Shown here piece after piece: positions 26,141 to 35,204 of a stretch of 64,000 nt of DNA. Positions within the stretch are counted from its first letter, which is position 1. Each line of letters starts with the position of its first letter. The position numbers and the translations under genes are program-made. The notes under the pieces are model-generated. The model made no database searches. It was not told the DNA's origin and worked only from the letters and a program-made list of their open reading frames with translations. Source of the stretch: Saccharothrix obliqua (lineage in GTDB: Bacteria; Actinomycetota; Actinomycetes; Mycobacteriales; Pseudonocardiaceae). Location of the stretch: positions 1 through 64,000 of the forward strand of contig NZ_JAHXGQ010000019.1 of assembly GCF_019375475.1 (NCBI RefSeq), given 5' to 3'.

Positions 26141-26929
26141 ATGTCCACTCAACTCGATCACGTTGTCGCGCTGGTCAAGACCTACGCGGAGGATCTGGTC
26201 GACCGCTCCGGGCGGGCGCTGCCGTGGATCTACTGGCCCTGTGCCGTGCTCTGCGGGCTCGTCCTCGTCCTCGCCCTTCCGTGGGTCGGAATTCCCGGAC
26301 TCGTGTTCCCCACCATTCTGTACTGGCGGACTCGCGTGGTGGGGCTCCACCAGGTCGCGTCGCCGTTGTACTACACGCCGTTCCTGTCGCTGCTCTTCAC
26401 CGGGTTCTTCGCGGCGCACCACTACCTGCGCGAGGGGCCCACCGGCGTCGGCGTCGACCCCTGGGTTACGGTGGGTGCTGTGACCTTCGTGGTCACCACC
26501 TACGGTTTCGCGCCCATGCTCGAACGCGCCCACGAGGCATTCGAGCAGAAGCTGCAGGATGCTCTCGGCATGGGGCTCACGCCGCTCGCCGCGGACTACG
26601 CGGCGTACCGGTTGCTGTTTGTGAAGACCTTCGTGGCGACCACCGTGGTGTTCGGGATAGCCGACCGCATGTGGTCGCCTGTGGTGTTGTTGGTCTGCGT
26701 GTTCGCTTTGATCCGACGCAATGCGGGGTCCGCAGCCCTGGCCGCGCTGGTCGTGTTCGTCACCGGCGTGATCAGCTACAAGAACGGCCAATGGGTGTTG
26801 GTCGACTGGGTCGGGGTCGTCGCCGTGCTCGGTGCGACGGCACTGTGGATCAAGGCCGCCGCCAATCCGTTCTGGTCGGACGCCGACCTGCGTCGAGGCA
26901 TCCTGTGGCAGCGTCCCGACGAGGCATGA
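26141..26929 (+). CDS. polytopic membrane protein, unknown function
   Basis: The 262-residue product starts at ATG 26141, with GAGGGA seven bases upstream. About six or seven hydrophobic helices are visible (for example WPCAVLCGLVLVLALPWVGI near residue 33, WVTVGAVTFVVTTYGFAP near 108, and ALAALVVFVTGVISY near 200). A charged cytoplasmic-type stretch in the middle (APMLERAHEAFEQKLQDALG) separates two membrane halves. No transporter or enzyme motif is recognised. It is a single gene with no obvious partner. The reading frame extends 87 codons further upstream, but that part does not look like protein. Confidence 0.7.
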   Translation: MSTQLDHVVALVKTYAEDLVDRSGRALPWIYWPCAVLCGLVLVLALPWVGIPGLVFPTILYWRTRVVGLHQVASPLYYTPFLSLLFTGFFAAHHYLREGPTGVGVDPWVTVGAVTFVVTTYGFAPMLERAHEAFEQKLQDALGMGLTPLAADYAAYRLLFVKTFVATTVVFGIADRMWSPVVLLVCVFALIRRNAGSAALAALVVFVTGVISYKNGQWVLVDWVGVVAVLGATALWIKAAANPFWSDADLRRGILWQRPDEA

Positions 26930-27130
26930 CAGCGAATCGGCGGCCGGTGGTCGATCCGACAGAGGGCGACCACACGAGCGGGAGTGTCACCCGGTCCGGC
27001 CATCGTGCGGAACCGGTGCCGGTCGCTACCGTCCCTCCGTGACCGAGCACAACAGCGACACCACCGACGCCGGTACGGGTTCCACGCACCGGCTCCTAAG
27101 TGAGAAGTTTTCCGATCCGCGACCGAGCAC

Positions 27131-27367
27131 GTGCAGTTCGCCGACGACACGCCCACCGAACCCACCGAGGCCACCCACATCGGCTGGGCGCAGGCGTCGC
27201 TGCTGCGCGCGATCTACCACGAACTGCGCCACGGCCACGACCTGACCGAGCAGAACACCGCGGCGCTCAAGGACCACACCGCCGCCCTGGACGAGCACGC
27301 CGACGCGATGGACGGCCTGCGCAAGGGCATGTACTTCGAGGGGGACGCACACAGCCGGAAGCGGTGA
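27131..27367 (+). CDS. small coiled-coil-like protein
   Basis: The 78-residue frame from GTG at 27131 has a regular helical segment (LTEQNTAALKDHTAALDEHA) consistent with a short coiled coil. No good ribosome-binding site precedes this GTG. About 90 bases upstream a GTG at 27041 opens another frame (TEHNSDTTDAGTGST) that could be the true N terminus joined by a one-base shift. No family is recognised. Confidence 0.4.
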   Translation: MQFADDTPTEPTEATHIGWAQASLLRAIYHELRHGHDLTEQNTAALKDHTAALDEHADAMDGLRKGMYFEGDAHSRKR

Positions 27368-27571
27368 GGTGACGTCGCGCGGCGTTGACCGACCGACTCC
27401 GGGCCGGGTCGACCGGTCAACGCCTCGTGCCGAACACCGCTTCGTCATGCGTGCGGCACAGCAGGCGCGCCTTGTGCCGGCGGTTGGGCAGCTTCTGCCC
27501 CACCACGGCGGGGCGTCCGCAGATCCAGCACCGGCCGCCGCAGCCCTCGATTCGCTGCACCCCCGCCCCCG

Positions 27572-27700
27572 TCATCGGTCCCGGTGCACCGCCCGGTCCG
27601 CGGCAGACTGCGCCCGCTGGGCGAACCCGGACGTGGCCGTGTCGCTGGCGGGGTCGCGGTCGGCGGCCGACTGGATGCGCGAGGCGTCCTCCTTGCCCAT
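27572..27700 (-). CDS. 42-residue SMP-like small protein
   Basis: The ATG at 27700 has a strong GGAGGGA site. The peptide reads MGKEDASRIQSAADRDPASD with a second repeat FAQRAQSAADRA. Two 'QSAADR' repeats like this are typical of small hydrophilic proteins related to plant seed-maturation (SMP-type) proteins, which are seen across bacteria. Its role is unknown, possibly stress related. The longer frame from 27793 lacks a supporting start. Confidence 0.6.
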   Translation of the reverse strand: MGKEDASRIQSAADRDPASDTATSGFAQRAQSAADRAVHRDR

Positions 27701-27913
27701 CGGCGTTCCCTCCGACCCGTCCTGTCCGGGGCTTCCGGTGTCGACGTCCACGATGCTCACCTCCGACCTCAGGGTCGCCCCGATGCCCGGCATCCGCGCG
27801 CCGACGTCACCCGGTCGGGGCCGGGGTTCGAGACGTCAGGCTCGGCATTGGCGAACGAACATGAGCACTTCTGTAGAGGTCTGCGGAGTCGGCCGCCGGC
27901 GACGTCGGCCTAG

Positions 27914-28096
27914 TCAGGTCGCGGCCCAGAACTCCGCCCAGCCCCGGCGCAACGCGTCCTCCGTCCACAGCTCCGGGCCGACGTCGTGCAGTTGCACCAC
28001 CGGTTCCTCGCCGTCGACTCGGCGCACCGCGTCGACCTCGACGTCCCGGCACCGGTCGATCACCTGCTGCGCGGTGTCACCGGGCTCCGCGACCAC
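27914..28096 (-). CDS. hypothetical acidic protein, N terminus uncertain
   Basis: The 60-residue frame (VIDRCRDVEVDAVRRVDGEE, ELWTEDALRRGWAEFW) ends TAG at 27914. Coherent protein sequence continues upstream in the same frame (LTWSSQYNLDAVVAEPGD), so the annotated GTG at 28096 may not be the true start. No ribosome-binding site was found nearby. No family is recognised. Confidence 0.45.
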   Translation of the reverse strand: MVAEPGDTAQQVIDRCRDVEVDAVRRVDGEEPVVQLHDVGPELWTEDALRRGWAEFWAAT

Positions 28097-28451
28097 CGCG
28101 TCGAGGTTGTACTGGCTGGACCAGGTCAGGCGCGCCGCTCGCTCCGTTCGTCGGCCGGATGGTGCGGCACACCGTGCCCGATTTGCGCCGCAGTACGGGT
28201 GTCGCCGCGCCGCGATGTCACGTTTTTAACATGGAAGGATTCAACGGGGCGTCGCCAGCCCGCTTCGTCCGGCCGAGATCGGGGGCTGCGCACCGTGGTA
28301 TCCCCCCAATTTTCGGTCCCGATGGGGACCGACCGTCCTGAGTCCTGTTCACGTCCCAGTGGAGTCGAGTGGAATATTCGACCAACGCGGCCACCGACCG
28401 AAAGACGCCCCCACAATGGTCCTTGAACGGTCGACCGGAAGGGGAGCGAAC
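28097..28451. promoter_or_regulatory. intergenic region before LppU-like gene
   Basis: It contains an AT-richer patch (cacgtttttaacatgg near 28218) and a short hairpin, cggtccc/gggaccg, near 28315. It probably holds the promoter of the gene at 28452. Confidence 0.35.
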
Positions 28452-29078
28452 ATGACCGACGGGTCGGGTCCCTCCTGGGACAAGACGTCCAAAGTGATCT
28501 CCGTGATCGTGGGCGTCATCGGGATCCTGGCTTTCTTCGGCATAACGAAGTGGTCCGACATCAAGCCCTCGCAGCCCAGCACCACTGCCAGAAGTTCGGG
28601 CACGACGGCTCCTCCGCGACCGGTCGCCGGAGGGAACGACTCCCCGCCACAGCAGCCGTACAGGCCGACCACCACGACCGAACGCCGACCGCCACCGGCC
28701 AGTGCGGGGGACTGCATCGCAATCGACAGCGACGGGGATTTCCTGGGATTGGGAAACTGCGACGGAAGTGCGGGTACATACCTGGTGAAATCGGCGACCT
28801 ACCAGGGAGAATGCGCCGACCCGGGAACACCTTCCATCACGGTGCACGGATACCTCTTGTGCTTGCGACTCCACCTGGTGGAGGACCGCTGTTATGTGAT
28901 CCCGGAGGGACGGGGCTGGGTCACCGGCGCGCCAGCGTGTCGCGCACCGGGAACCGTCGCCGTGGTCGACGTCGTCCGAGGGGCCACCACCGGTGCTGAA
29001 TGCACCCGCAAATACCAATGGAACCGCTGGTACGCGGTCAACGACCCGCAGGTGGTGTACTGCGTCATGGTGTTCTGA
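28452..29078 (+). CDS. LppU/SCO3897-like membrane-anchored protein
   Basis: The ATG at 28452 follows AAGGGGAGCGAAC. The 208-residue product has a short cytoplasmic N terminus, one membrane helix (about residues 14-31, VISVIVGVIGILAFFGITKW) and a Pro/Thr-rich linker. The extracellular domain (from GDCIAIDSDGDFLGLGNC) has several cysteines. The 'GDC...v..C...YlV...C' spacing is that of the LppU/SCO3897 family, small extracytoplasmic domains of actinobacteria with no known activity. It ends shortly before a convergent minus-strand gene. Confidence 0.6.
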   Translation: MTDGSGPSWDKTSKVISVIVGVIGILAFFGITKWSDIKPSQPSTTARSSGTTAPPRPVAGGNDSPPQQPYRPTTTTERRPPPASAGDCIAIDSDGDFLGLGNCDGSAGTYLVKSATYQGECADPGTPSITVHGYLLCLRLHLVEDRCYVIPEGRGWVTGAPACRAPGTVAVVDVVRGATTGAECTRKYQWNRWYAVNDPQVVYCVMVF

Positions 29079-29097
29079 GGAACAGCCCGTCATCCGG

Positions 29098-29477
29098 TCA
29101 ACCCACCTGCCGCCGGGCCCGGCCGGCGCGTTGGCGGCAGGTGGGCCCGCAGTAGAGCCGAGGCCGCCGAGCGCACCTCCTGCCCGCAGCCCGGAGCGGC
29201 GCAGCGGTCCGTCGCCAGGCCAGCTTCGACCAGCAGCCGGTCGGCCAGGGTCGCGTGGGGTGTCGATTCCCGCAACGCGGATCCTCCCGCGAACGCCGAG
29301 CCGCCGACCCCGGGAGCCGGCGGCCGCGACGCACCCCGGGGGAGGCGAGGCCGCCACCGGCGACGCCACCCGCCCGGACGCGTCCAGCACCTCGTCACTG
29401 GTGATGTAGTCCTCGTCGGCCACCAGGCCGTCGTCGTCGGACTCGTCCAGCGCCGGACCCACCGGCCGGTACCCCAC
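29098..29477 (-). pseudogene. small zinc-ribbon-type protein, frameshifted
   Basis: From about 29477 (GTG) the frame reads ESDDDGLVADEDYITSDEVL. It then continues in a second frame with LADRLLVEAGLATDRCAAPG and a third with RPRLYCGPTCRQRAGRARR. Joined, the C terminus has the CAAPGC...YCGPTCRQR pattern common to short actinobacterial zinc-ribbon proteins. At least two indels separate the parts. Convergent to the LppU-like gene. Confidence 0.45.
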
Positions 29478-29541
29478 TGGCAGCGCTGCGGCCTGACGCT
29501 CCGTGGCCCGTGCTGATGACCGCGGCCCGCCCTGTCCGGGG

Positions 29542-31014
29542 TCAGTAGCGGCCAGCGCAGTTGACGATCGGTGTCCTGGGGGCGAGTTCCGGGGTGTAGG
29601 TGACGCAGATGCGGAAGGCGACGTCGCCGGTGCCGTCGTGGTCGAGGTCGCGGGGCAGGGCGAGGGTGGCGGGGCGGCCGTGTTCGGTGGTGAACCGGGT
29701 GGCGCAGGTGTGCCAGCCGCCGGGGCCGGGCAGGGTGGTCCACTGCAGGGACATGGTGAACCGGTCGGGGGTGAAGTTCACCCAGCCCTCGGCCCAGTAG
29801 AAGGTCTCCTCGCCGGTGGCGGTGGTCCTGTTGGCACGCAGGAGTTCGACCGCGCCGAACGCCTCCGGCCCGAGGGAGACCTTTCCGCGGGTGCCGGCGG
29901 TGGCTTCCTTGCGTATCTGCCACGGGGTTTCGGCCCAGGTCGTGGTCTTCGGGTCGAGTTGCGGTTCGAGGCCCTGGCAGGGCTGGTCCTTGCCGCCGCC
30001 GGGGTACTCGGCGGGGTCCGGTCCGACCTGGCCGGGGACGATGCCGCCGGTGGTCGTGGGAGCGCTCGACCCGGTGGGAGTGTCGACCGCGGTGGTCCGC
30101 CACTGCTGGAGCGGCGCGCGTGTCGGGTCGCACTCGCGCTGTGTGGCGTCCATACCGGCGTAGGGCCGTGCTCCGGCGACGGTAAGGCACTGGCCGGTCT
30201 TGGCGTTGACCCAGCGCACGGTGCCGTTGTCCTGGGGTTCGGGTTTCCAGTGTTGGTGGTGTTCGCCGTTGCAGCCGTACTGCTGCACCGTCGCCCGGTC
30301 GGCGTAGCTGCCTTCCAGCACTTCCATGCACGCCAGCAGCCGTCCCGCGGGACGCAGCTGCCAGAAGTCGGGGTTGTCCCGGTAGGGGGCGACCATCTCC
30401 CACCTGGTGTCGGCGGTGCCGGTGTCGGCGAGCCGAACGCGGGCCACGGGCGACTCGGGAGTCCGGTCGACAGCCAGGCGCAGTTCCGGGTCGGAGGCGA
30501 GGGTGATCGACAGCCGGGCCGGGCCAACCATCGGCACCGCCGGTGGTCCGTCGCCGCCGAGGGCCGACCACGCCACGGTGCCAGCCGCGAGCAGCACCAC
30601 CACGATCACCGCGGCCAGAAGCCGACGTCGTGCCCGCGACCCTCCCAGTGTCGAGTGGACGCCGGGTCCGGCGGCGGGCGCGGCGGGTTCGGGAGCCGGG
30701 CGCAGCAGACGTTCGAGTGCCGCCAGCCACGGCGCCGGGTCCGCGCCGAGCGCGGTGACCAACTCCCGGACGAACACATCCGGATCACGCATCCGGGAGA
30801 GGTCCTGGCGGTTCTCCAGCACCCGGTGCATGGTCGAGCCGCTGACCCTCGGCACGCCGTGCTCGTCGCGGGTCCTGCGCTCCAAGGTCCGCTTGTAACC
30901 GGGATTGCCGGCCTGCTCCCGCAGTCGCCGCAGCAGACCGACGAACGCGGCGAGATCGGTCGCCTTACCTGGGTCTGGCGGTTCGGTGATCACGGACGAG
31001 GCGTCCCCTGCCAT
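29542..31014 (-). CDS. HTH-transmembrane-ricin-lectin sensor-like protein
   Basis: The 490-residue protein starts at ATG 31014 behind GAGGGAG. Residues ~20-105 form an XRE-like DNA-binding region (LREQAGNPGYKRTLERRT, GSTMHRVLENRQDLSRM). One membrane helix follows (RLLAAVIVVVLLAAGTVAW, about 131-150), so the rest is outside the cell. Residues ~190-320 resemble a ricin-type beta-trefoil lectin (QQYGCNGEHHQHWKPE, NAKTGQCLTVAGAR, PLQQWR). A C-terminal domain with cysteines ends VNCAGRY. The layout suggests a one-component sensor that couples an external sugar or wall ligand to DNA binding. It is divergent from the secreted protein at 31210. Confidence 0.75.
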   Translation of the reverse strand: MAGDASSVITEPPDPGKATDLAAFVGLLRRLREQAGNPGYKRTLERRTRDEHGVPRVSGSTMHRVLENRQDLSRMRDPDVFVRELVTALGADPAPWLAALERLLRPAPEPAAPAAGPGVHSTLGGSRARRRLLAAVIVVVLLAAGTVAWSALGGDGPPAVPMVGPARLSITLASDPELRLAVDRTPESPVARVRLADTGTADTRWEMVAPYRDNPDFWQLRPAGRLLACMEVLEGSYADRATVQQYGCNGEHHQHWKPEPQDNGTVRWVNAKTGQCLTVAGARPYAGMDATQRECDPTRAPLQQWRTTAVDTPTGSSAPTTTGGIVPGQVGPDPAEYPGGGKDQPCQGLEPQLDPKTTTWAETPWQIRKEATAGTRGKVSLGPEAFGAVELLRANRTTATGEETFYWAEGWVNFTPDRFTMSLQWTTLPGPGGWHTCATRFTTEHGRPATLALPRDLDHDGTGDVAFRICVTYTPELAPRTPIVNCAGRY

Positions 31015-31209
31015 CGACACTCCCTCGTCCACACCGACAGCCGGTTCCTCGGTCCCACTTGCCCTGGCTGAGCTGTGTCCCAGCCTGTCCCATCGTCCCG
31101 ACCAGCCGCAACACCTGATGGTGGGACACCCCGACGGCTTAGAACAGGGTCGTCACGCCGGACCGACAGGGAACACGAAACCCGGCGGACGAACCGAAAG
31201 GCCAACACC
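31015..31209. promoter_or_regulatory. divergent promoter region
   Basis: The 195-base gap separates the membrane HTH-ricin gene from the secreted-protein gene on the other strand and probably holds both promoters. Confidence 0.45.
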
Positions 31210-31716
31210 ATGTGGAAACAGACCTCGTCCCTTCGCCCGCGGCGACCCGGGTCGGCCGTGTTGATCCTGGGCGCGTTGACACTGGCCGTCATCGGATCGG
31301 GCCAGGCCCAGGCGGCAGGCGGTGGCCGACAGGCCGCCGACCAGCCGGTCGAATCGGTGGCCGCGCAGCCGACCTGGGACAGCAGCCAGCCTCGCGGCGG
31401 CTGCGTGCTCAATGTCTGCGGCACCGTGAAGAACCAGTCGGGCAGCACCATCCTGGTCACCACGAACTGGTGCCAGGAACCGGGCCCCGGTATGCCTCCC
31501 GGCCCCGGCCCGTGCAGCAACAACGACATCCAGGAACTGAAATCCGGGCACACCACTCCGCAGAAAACCGATTTCGACGGGTACAAGTTGTCGAAGCGCT
31601 TGAAGGTGACCTACGACGGAGCCCGACCCTGGGACGTCCATGAGCACTGCAAAGGGCCCGGCTGGCACAAGTTCGAGACCAGCTTCGTCGTAACGGTGTC
31701 GAACCGCTCCTGCTGA
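31210..31716 (+). CDS. secreted six-cysteine protein
   Basis: The 168-residue product starts at ATG 31210 (GAAAGG upstream). It has a classic signal peptide: basic start, then SAVLILGALTLAVIGSG, with cleavage predicted after AQA near residue 35. The mature part has six cysteines at 65, 70, 88, 102, 147 and 168, enough for three disulfides, and a Gly/Pro-rich loop (EPGPGMPPGPGPC). No enzyme motif is recognised. It is divergent from the HTH-ricin gene and may be its target. Confidence 0.65.
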   Translation: MWKQTSSLRPRRPGSAVLILGALTLAVIGSGQAQAAGGGRQAADQPVESVAAQPTWDSSQPRGGCVLNVCGTVKNQSGSTILVTTNWCQEPGPGMPPGPGPCSNNDIQELKSGHTTPQKTDFDGYKLSKRLKVTYDGARPWDVHEHCKGPGWHKFETSFVVTVSNRSC

Positions 31717-32851
31717 ATCCGGCCAGCACGACCGCCACTCCTGTCCCACCCGGAAGATGCGTGCAGGCACCCCGCCCGGTCATCGCTGATCGGTGCGGGG
31801 TGCGAGCCGGGAACGCAAGGCACCCCGAAGCGGTTCCGGCTCACCGGTGGTCGAACCGGGCATGACCGCCACGCCCCGAAGGTGGCCCGAGCGCGAGCCC
31901 GTCGGGGTCCCCACCGGCACCTAGTCCGCCATCGCCTACCCGGCGAACAACACCAACACCGTCATCGTTTTCTGGGATCACTTCACCGTGCGCCTGACCT
32001 GACCCGCGTGCACCATGACGGCGGCGATGCGGAGGTGCGGCGTTGGCCTGGGACGCTGGGACAGCGATCCCGATCGTGGGATACCGTGGTCATCGCCGTG
32101 CGGGACACCGTCCCGGCGGCCGAGGACGCTCGGGTCGTGCTGCGTGATCTGCACGAGGCCGAAGATCCACCGGTGATCGGTGCCCCCGGCATCGTCGAGG
32201 TCGCCGAAGGACTTGGCCGGGAACGATCACCGTCGCCCTCGTGCGCGGCGTAGCCGGGGATCCCCGACCGGCCGCTCACCACCACCGCCAAGCGCAGCGC
32301 GGCCGTCGCCGCGGGGCTCCAACAGGAGTTCATGATCCATCACCACACCACCGCCCCGATCCGCCGGGAGCACTCCCACCCGGCGCCGCCTAGGGTGCGC
32401 GACGGCACCGTGGTGCGGCGGAGTCCGTCCGACGACACGCTGTTCTGACCACTGGACCCGGCAACCGGGACGTGGAGCGGTTCTAGTCCTCGGTCGGCGG
32501 ACTTGACCGCCTCCACCGACATCACGTCCCGACCGACCTCGCCCCGGCTTACCGTCATGCGGGAAACACGAGCCGATAGGGCACCGGCCACAGGCCGGGA
32601 GGGCGAAGCGCGACACCCGCGGACTCACGACAAGCCTCACTCGGGACACGACGGGCCGACGGCCCCGGAACACGACCGGACGATGCTGCGTATTCGGGGT
32701 CCCGTGGTGACTACAGGGACCCCTGGACGTTGTCGCCATCGAGTTCGAGGAGTGGGACTCGGAGCAGTCGGACACCACTCGCACGGCACTGGGCGAGTTG
32801 CCTGCGATCTCGACGGCCGGCTGACCCGATCGTGGACCTGGTGTCGCTGCC
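31717..32851. other. stretch with decayed coding fragments only
   Basis: Short pieces look like former protein, such as PANNTNTVIVFWDHFTVRLT near 31940 and DTVVIAVRDTVPAAEDARVV near 32086. Stops interrupt them and no start or ribosome-binding site is evident. Confidence 0.4.
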
Positions 32852-32863
32852 ATGCTGACCGCC

Positions 32864-33482
32864 ATGACCACGCCGATGCCGCTACTGCTGTCCCATGTTC
32901 CCGACCTCGACCAGGCCGTCGAGGCGGTCACCGGTCTGCACGCCGAGCACGCCCGACTACTCGAACGCATCACCGCGGCCGAGGACGACTACATGCGGAG
33001 GATCGCCGCAGCGCACAAGGCGGGACAACTGGACTGGCGGGGCCTGGCCGCCGCCTACGACCAGGTGCGCGAGTGGAGCAGGAACAACGGCCTCGGGTCC
33101 TTCGTGGAGCGCTGGACCGGCCCACATCGATTACGACCGCAACGCCCTCACCCGCTTCGCCAGGGCGGTGCCCAACGGCGAGGACGGCAGGAGTTGGACC
33201 GGGAACACCGGGTGGGCCGGCATGGAGGAGGCCAAGGACCTGCCGCCGCGCCGCCTCGCGGTCGGGTTCGCGCTGATTGGCAACGGCGGCGTGCCCGTCC
33301 ACATCGGCTTCACCCAGCAGTTCCGCAACCGCGTGAAGTCCCTGCACCGCGAGGGGCTGGTGTGGGAGTCCTGGGTGGCACACCTGTGCGACGACCGCCA
33401 GAGCGCCGTCGAGGTCCGCCGCGATCTGATCAAGAAGTACGGCGAGCCGAACGTGGCGGCCCAAGAGCCCGCGGTGGGGTAG
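32864..33482 (+). pseudogene. GIY-YIG-like protein, one frameshift
   Basis: The frame starts at ATG 32864 (TTPMPLLLSHVPDLDQ), helical for ~85 residues to SFVERWTG. It then shifts by one base near 33120 and continues HIDYDRNALTRFARAVPNGE to TAG at 33482. The C-terminal third (VPVHIGFTQQFRNRVKSLH, W..W, then AVEVRRDLIKKYGEPN) resembles the GIY-YIG nuclease fold: 'hIGfT', a conserved Arg, and a Glu before LI..yGeP. The match is by eye and moderate. As read, the product would be truncated. Confidence 0.45.
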
Positions 33483-33721
33483 GCGCAACGCGTGGACGGT
33501 CGTCGGGACATGATTACGTCCCGCCCGGCACCGCGACCGGAACAACCACGGTGCGCGGGGTGACAAGCGCCTTGACGGTCAAGATCAGACAGGAGTACGG
33601 ACACGGAGATCCTGGAACCGGCTGACACCACCTACGACGGCTAAGTCGGCGCGGCGGACGCGGACGACAGCGTCATCATCGGCAGCGCCTCCATGCCCTG
33701 ACCAAGTCATCCGTTCAGGTA

Positions 33722-33740
33722 GTCCCACACCCTGTGGGAC
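33722..33740. repeat. 8-bp inverted repeat upstream of small peptide gene
   Basis: gtcccaca and tgtgggac flank a CCC spacer, 34 bases before the ATG at 33774. It could be an operator or a short terminator. Confidence 0.4.
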
Positions 33741-33773
33741 AGATCCTGGCCAGTGCGTTCTTAGCATCGCGGC

Positions 33774-33863
33774 ATGAAGTGGATGGTGGTCACCGCCCTG
33801 GATGTAGCAGCCGTGGGCGTCGTGGCGTGGCTGGCAGTGCGGGTCCGGCTGGGTGAGCTGTGA
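33774..33863 (+). CDS. 29-residue membrane peptide
   Basis: ATG at 33774 opens MKWMVVTALDVAAVGVVAWL followed by a short basic/acidic tail (AVRVRLGEL). It is one hydrophobic helix. Its TGA overlaps the GTG of the next gene (GTGA), implying coupling. No strong ribosome-binding site is visible. The size resembles type I toxins or small membrane regulators, but no family is recognised. Confidence 0.4.
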   Translation: MKWMVVTALDVAAVGVVAWLAVRVRLGEL

Positions 33864-34210
33864 CGGGCGAGTATCTGCTACATCGCGCGCTCGACGCCTT
33901 CGCCGGTGCCGGCTATCCGGTCTTCACCTACGGCGCAGGGCCTGGTCGACTCGCTGACCCGGGGTAGTGCCGAACGATGGCGCAGACCCGCGCGCTCGCC
34001 GCCGAGGCGGGACTTCCGGCCGGTGTAGTGCACACGATCATGGAGCGCGTCGACCATGCCGCCGTTCACGGCGGAACGCTCGACGACCTCCTCGGTTACC
34101 TCAACGCCCGCCGGGCCGACGGCCGCGACGACTGGTCCGGCGAACCGGTGCTGCTCATCGCCGCAGCGGCCTGTCCGGAACTCTCCGCCGCGCCCGACCG
34201 TTCGACCGAG
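33860..34210 (+). pseudogene. hypothetical protein, two frameshifts
   Basis: GTG at 33860 starts TGEYLLHRALDAFAGAGYPV. An indel at a GGG run near 33935 and another near 33975 separate it from LAAEAGLPAGVVHTIMERVD and LDDLLGYLNARRADGRDDWS. The joined helical protein would be about 115 residues. It overlaps the membrane peptide gene by 4 bases. No family is recognised. Confidence 0.4.
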
Positions 34211-34345
34211 CCCGCCGTGCCTGTGCTGAAAGCGCCTGCTCGGTGCGCACGTCCGGCGGTGTGGTCGATGGGTCGTCGGGAACGGACGCGGGCCGGTCGT
34301 GATGAGGATGCCGGTCATGACGTGCAGTACGGCGCGGGTGGTGTT

Positions 34346-34373
34346 GGTGGGTCCCCTGGCACGGGGACCCACC
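34346..34373 (+). terminator. 11-bp hairpin
   Basis: Positions 34346-34356 and 34363-34373 are exact reverse complements with loop tggcac. It probably terminates the preceding broken unit. Confidence 0.6.
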
Positions 34374-34804
34374 GCGCGCGGGTGCTCGTCCGGCCTGGAG
34401 GAGAGGTACCCGGTCGGTGTCGGCGGCTCGCGGCCACCGGACCGACGGGGCAACTGTGGGCCTACAACCGTCGGATAACCACATCACGAATCGGCATTTT
34501 GGGACAGCTTCTCACCACCCTGACTAGGGCGAACTGTCGCCGACCTGGAAGGGCTAGCCACTAAAGCCGGTGTTCGTGTGTGATGCGCAACACTACGGCC
34601 GGTTCGCTTTTGGGACGCCTCCGATTAGGAGTAGCAGTCATGGCCGCTGGATCATGTTGTTGTCGGGCTCCTTCCGGCGGTCGCTTCGCTGAGGCGGGAT
34701 GGCACTCCCGCCGTACGGCGCATACGACCCCTTTCCCGGAGCTGGTGTACACGACAGCTCGTCCGGCCTGGACGACCCGTTACCGACTGAGAGGTTCAGC
34801 ATCG

Positions 34805-35197
34805 ATGATGCAGTTCAACATGCGCGCGTACGCGGGCTTCGGGCGCCGCTGCGGGTGCGCACCCGACAGTGCCCGCCTGCGCACCAACGGTGTGGTGTGC
34901 GTGCTCGTGATCGTGGTGTGGGTGGTGCTGCAGAACATGGGTGTGGACCCGTTCGCGGCCCTGGGCATGGTCAGCGCGGCTGGCTGGGTGACCGCGGGCC
35001 TGGTCCCCAGTCTGCTGGGGACCGCCCAGCCAACGGCCATGCTCCAGGCACCCTCCGCGTCGCGGATCCGGGCGATGGGGTTCCGGGCGCCGCTGTCCCG
35101 CTTCCCGGTGCCCGAGGCGAGCACCAATCCGGCGCGCCGTTCGCGGGTACTCCCGCAGCCGCGCAGGATGGGCCTGCGACGGGCCGGGCGCGGCTGA
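34805..35197 (+). CDS. two-span membrane protein
   Basis: The 130-residue frame starts at ATG 34805 (or 34808) with GAGAGG upstream. The N-terminal part is basic. Two hydrophobic segments follow (VVCVLVIVVWVVLQNMGV and GMVSAAGWVTAGLVPSLLG), and the tail is Arg/Pro-rich. It ends 7 bases before the XRE-type gene, so the two look co-transcribed. No family is recognised. Confidence 0.5.
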   Translation: MMQFNMRAYAGFGRRCGCAPDSARLRTNGVVCVLVIVVWVVLQNMGVDPFAALGMVSAAGWVTAGLVPSLLGTAQPTAMLQAPSASRIRAMGFRAPLSRFPVPEASTNPARRSRVLPQPRRMGLRRAGRG

Positions 35198-35204
35198 CCC
35201 GCTG

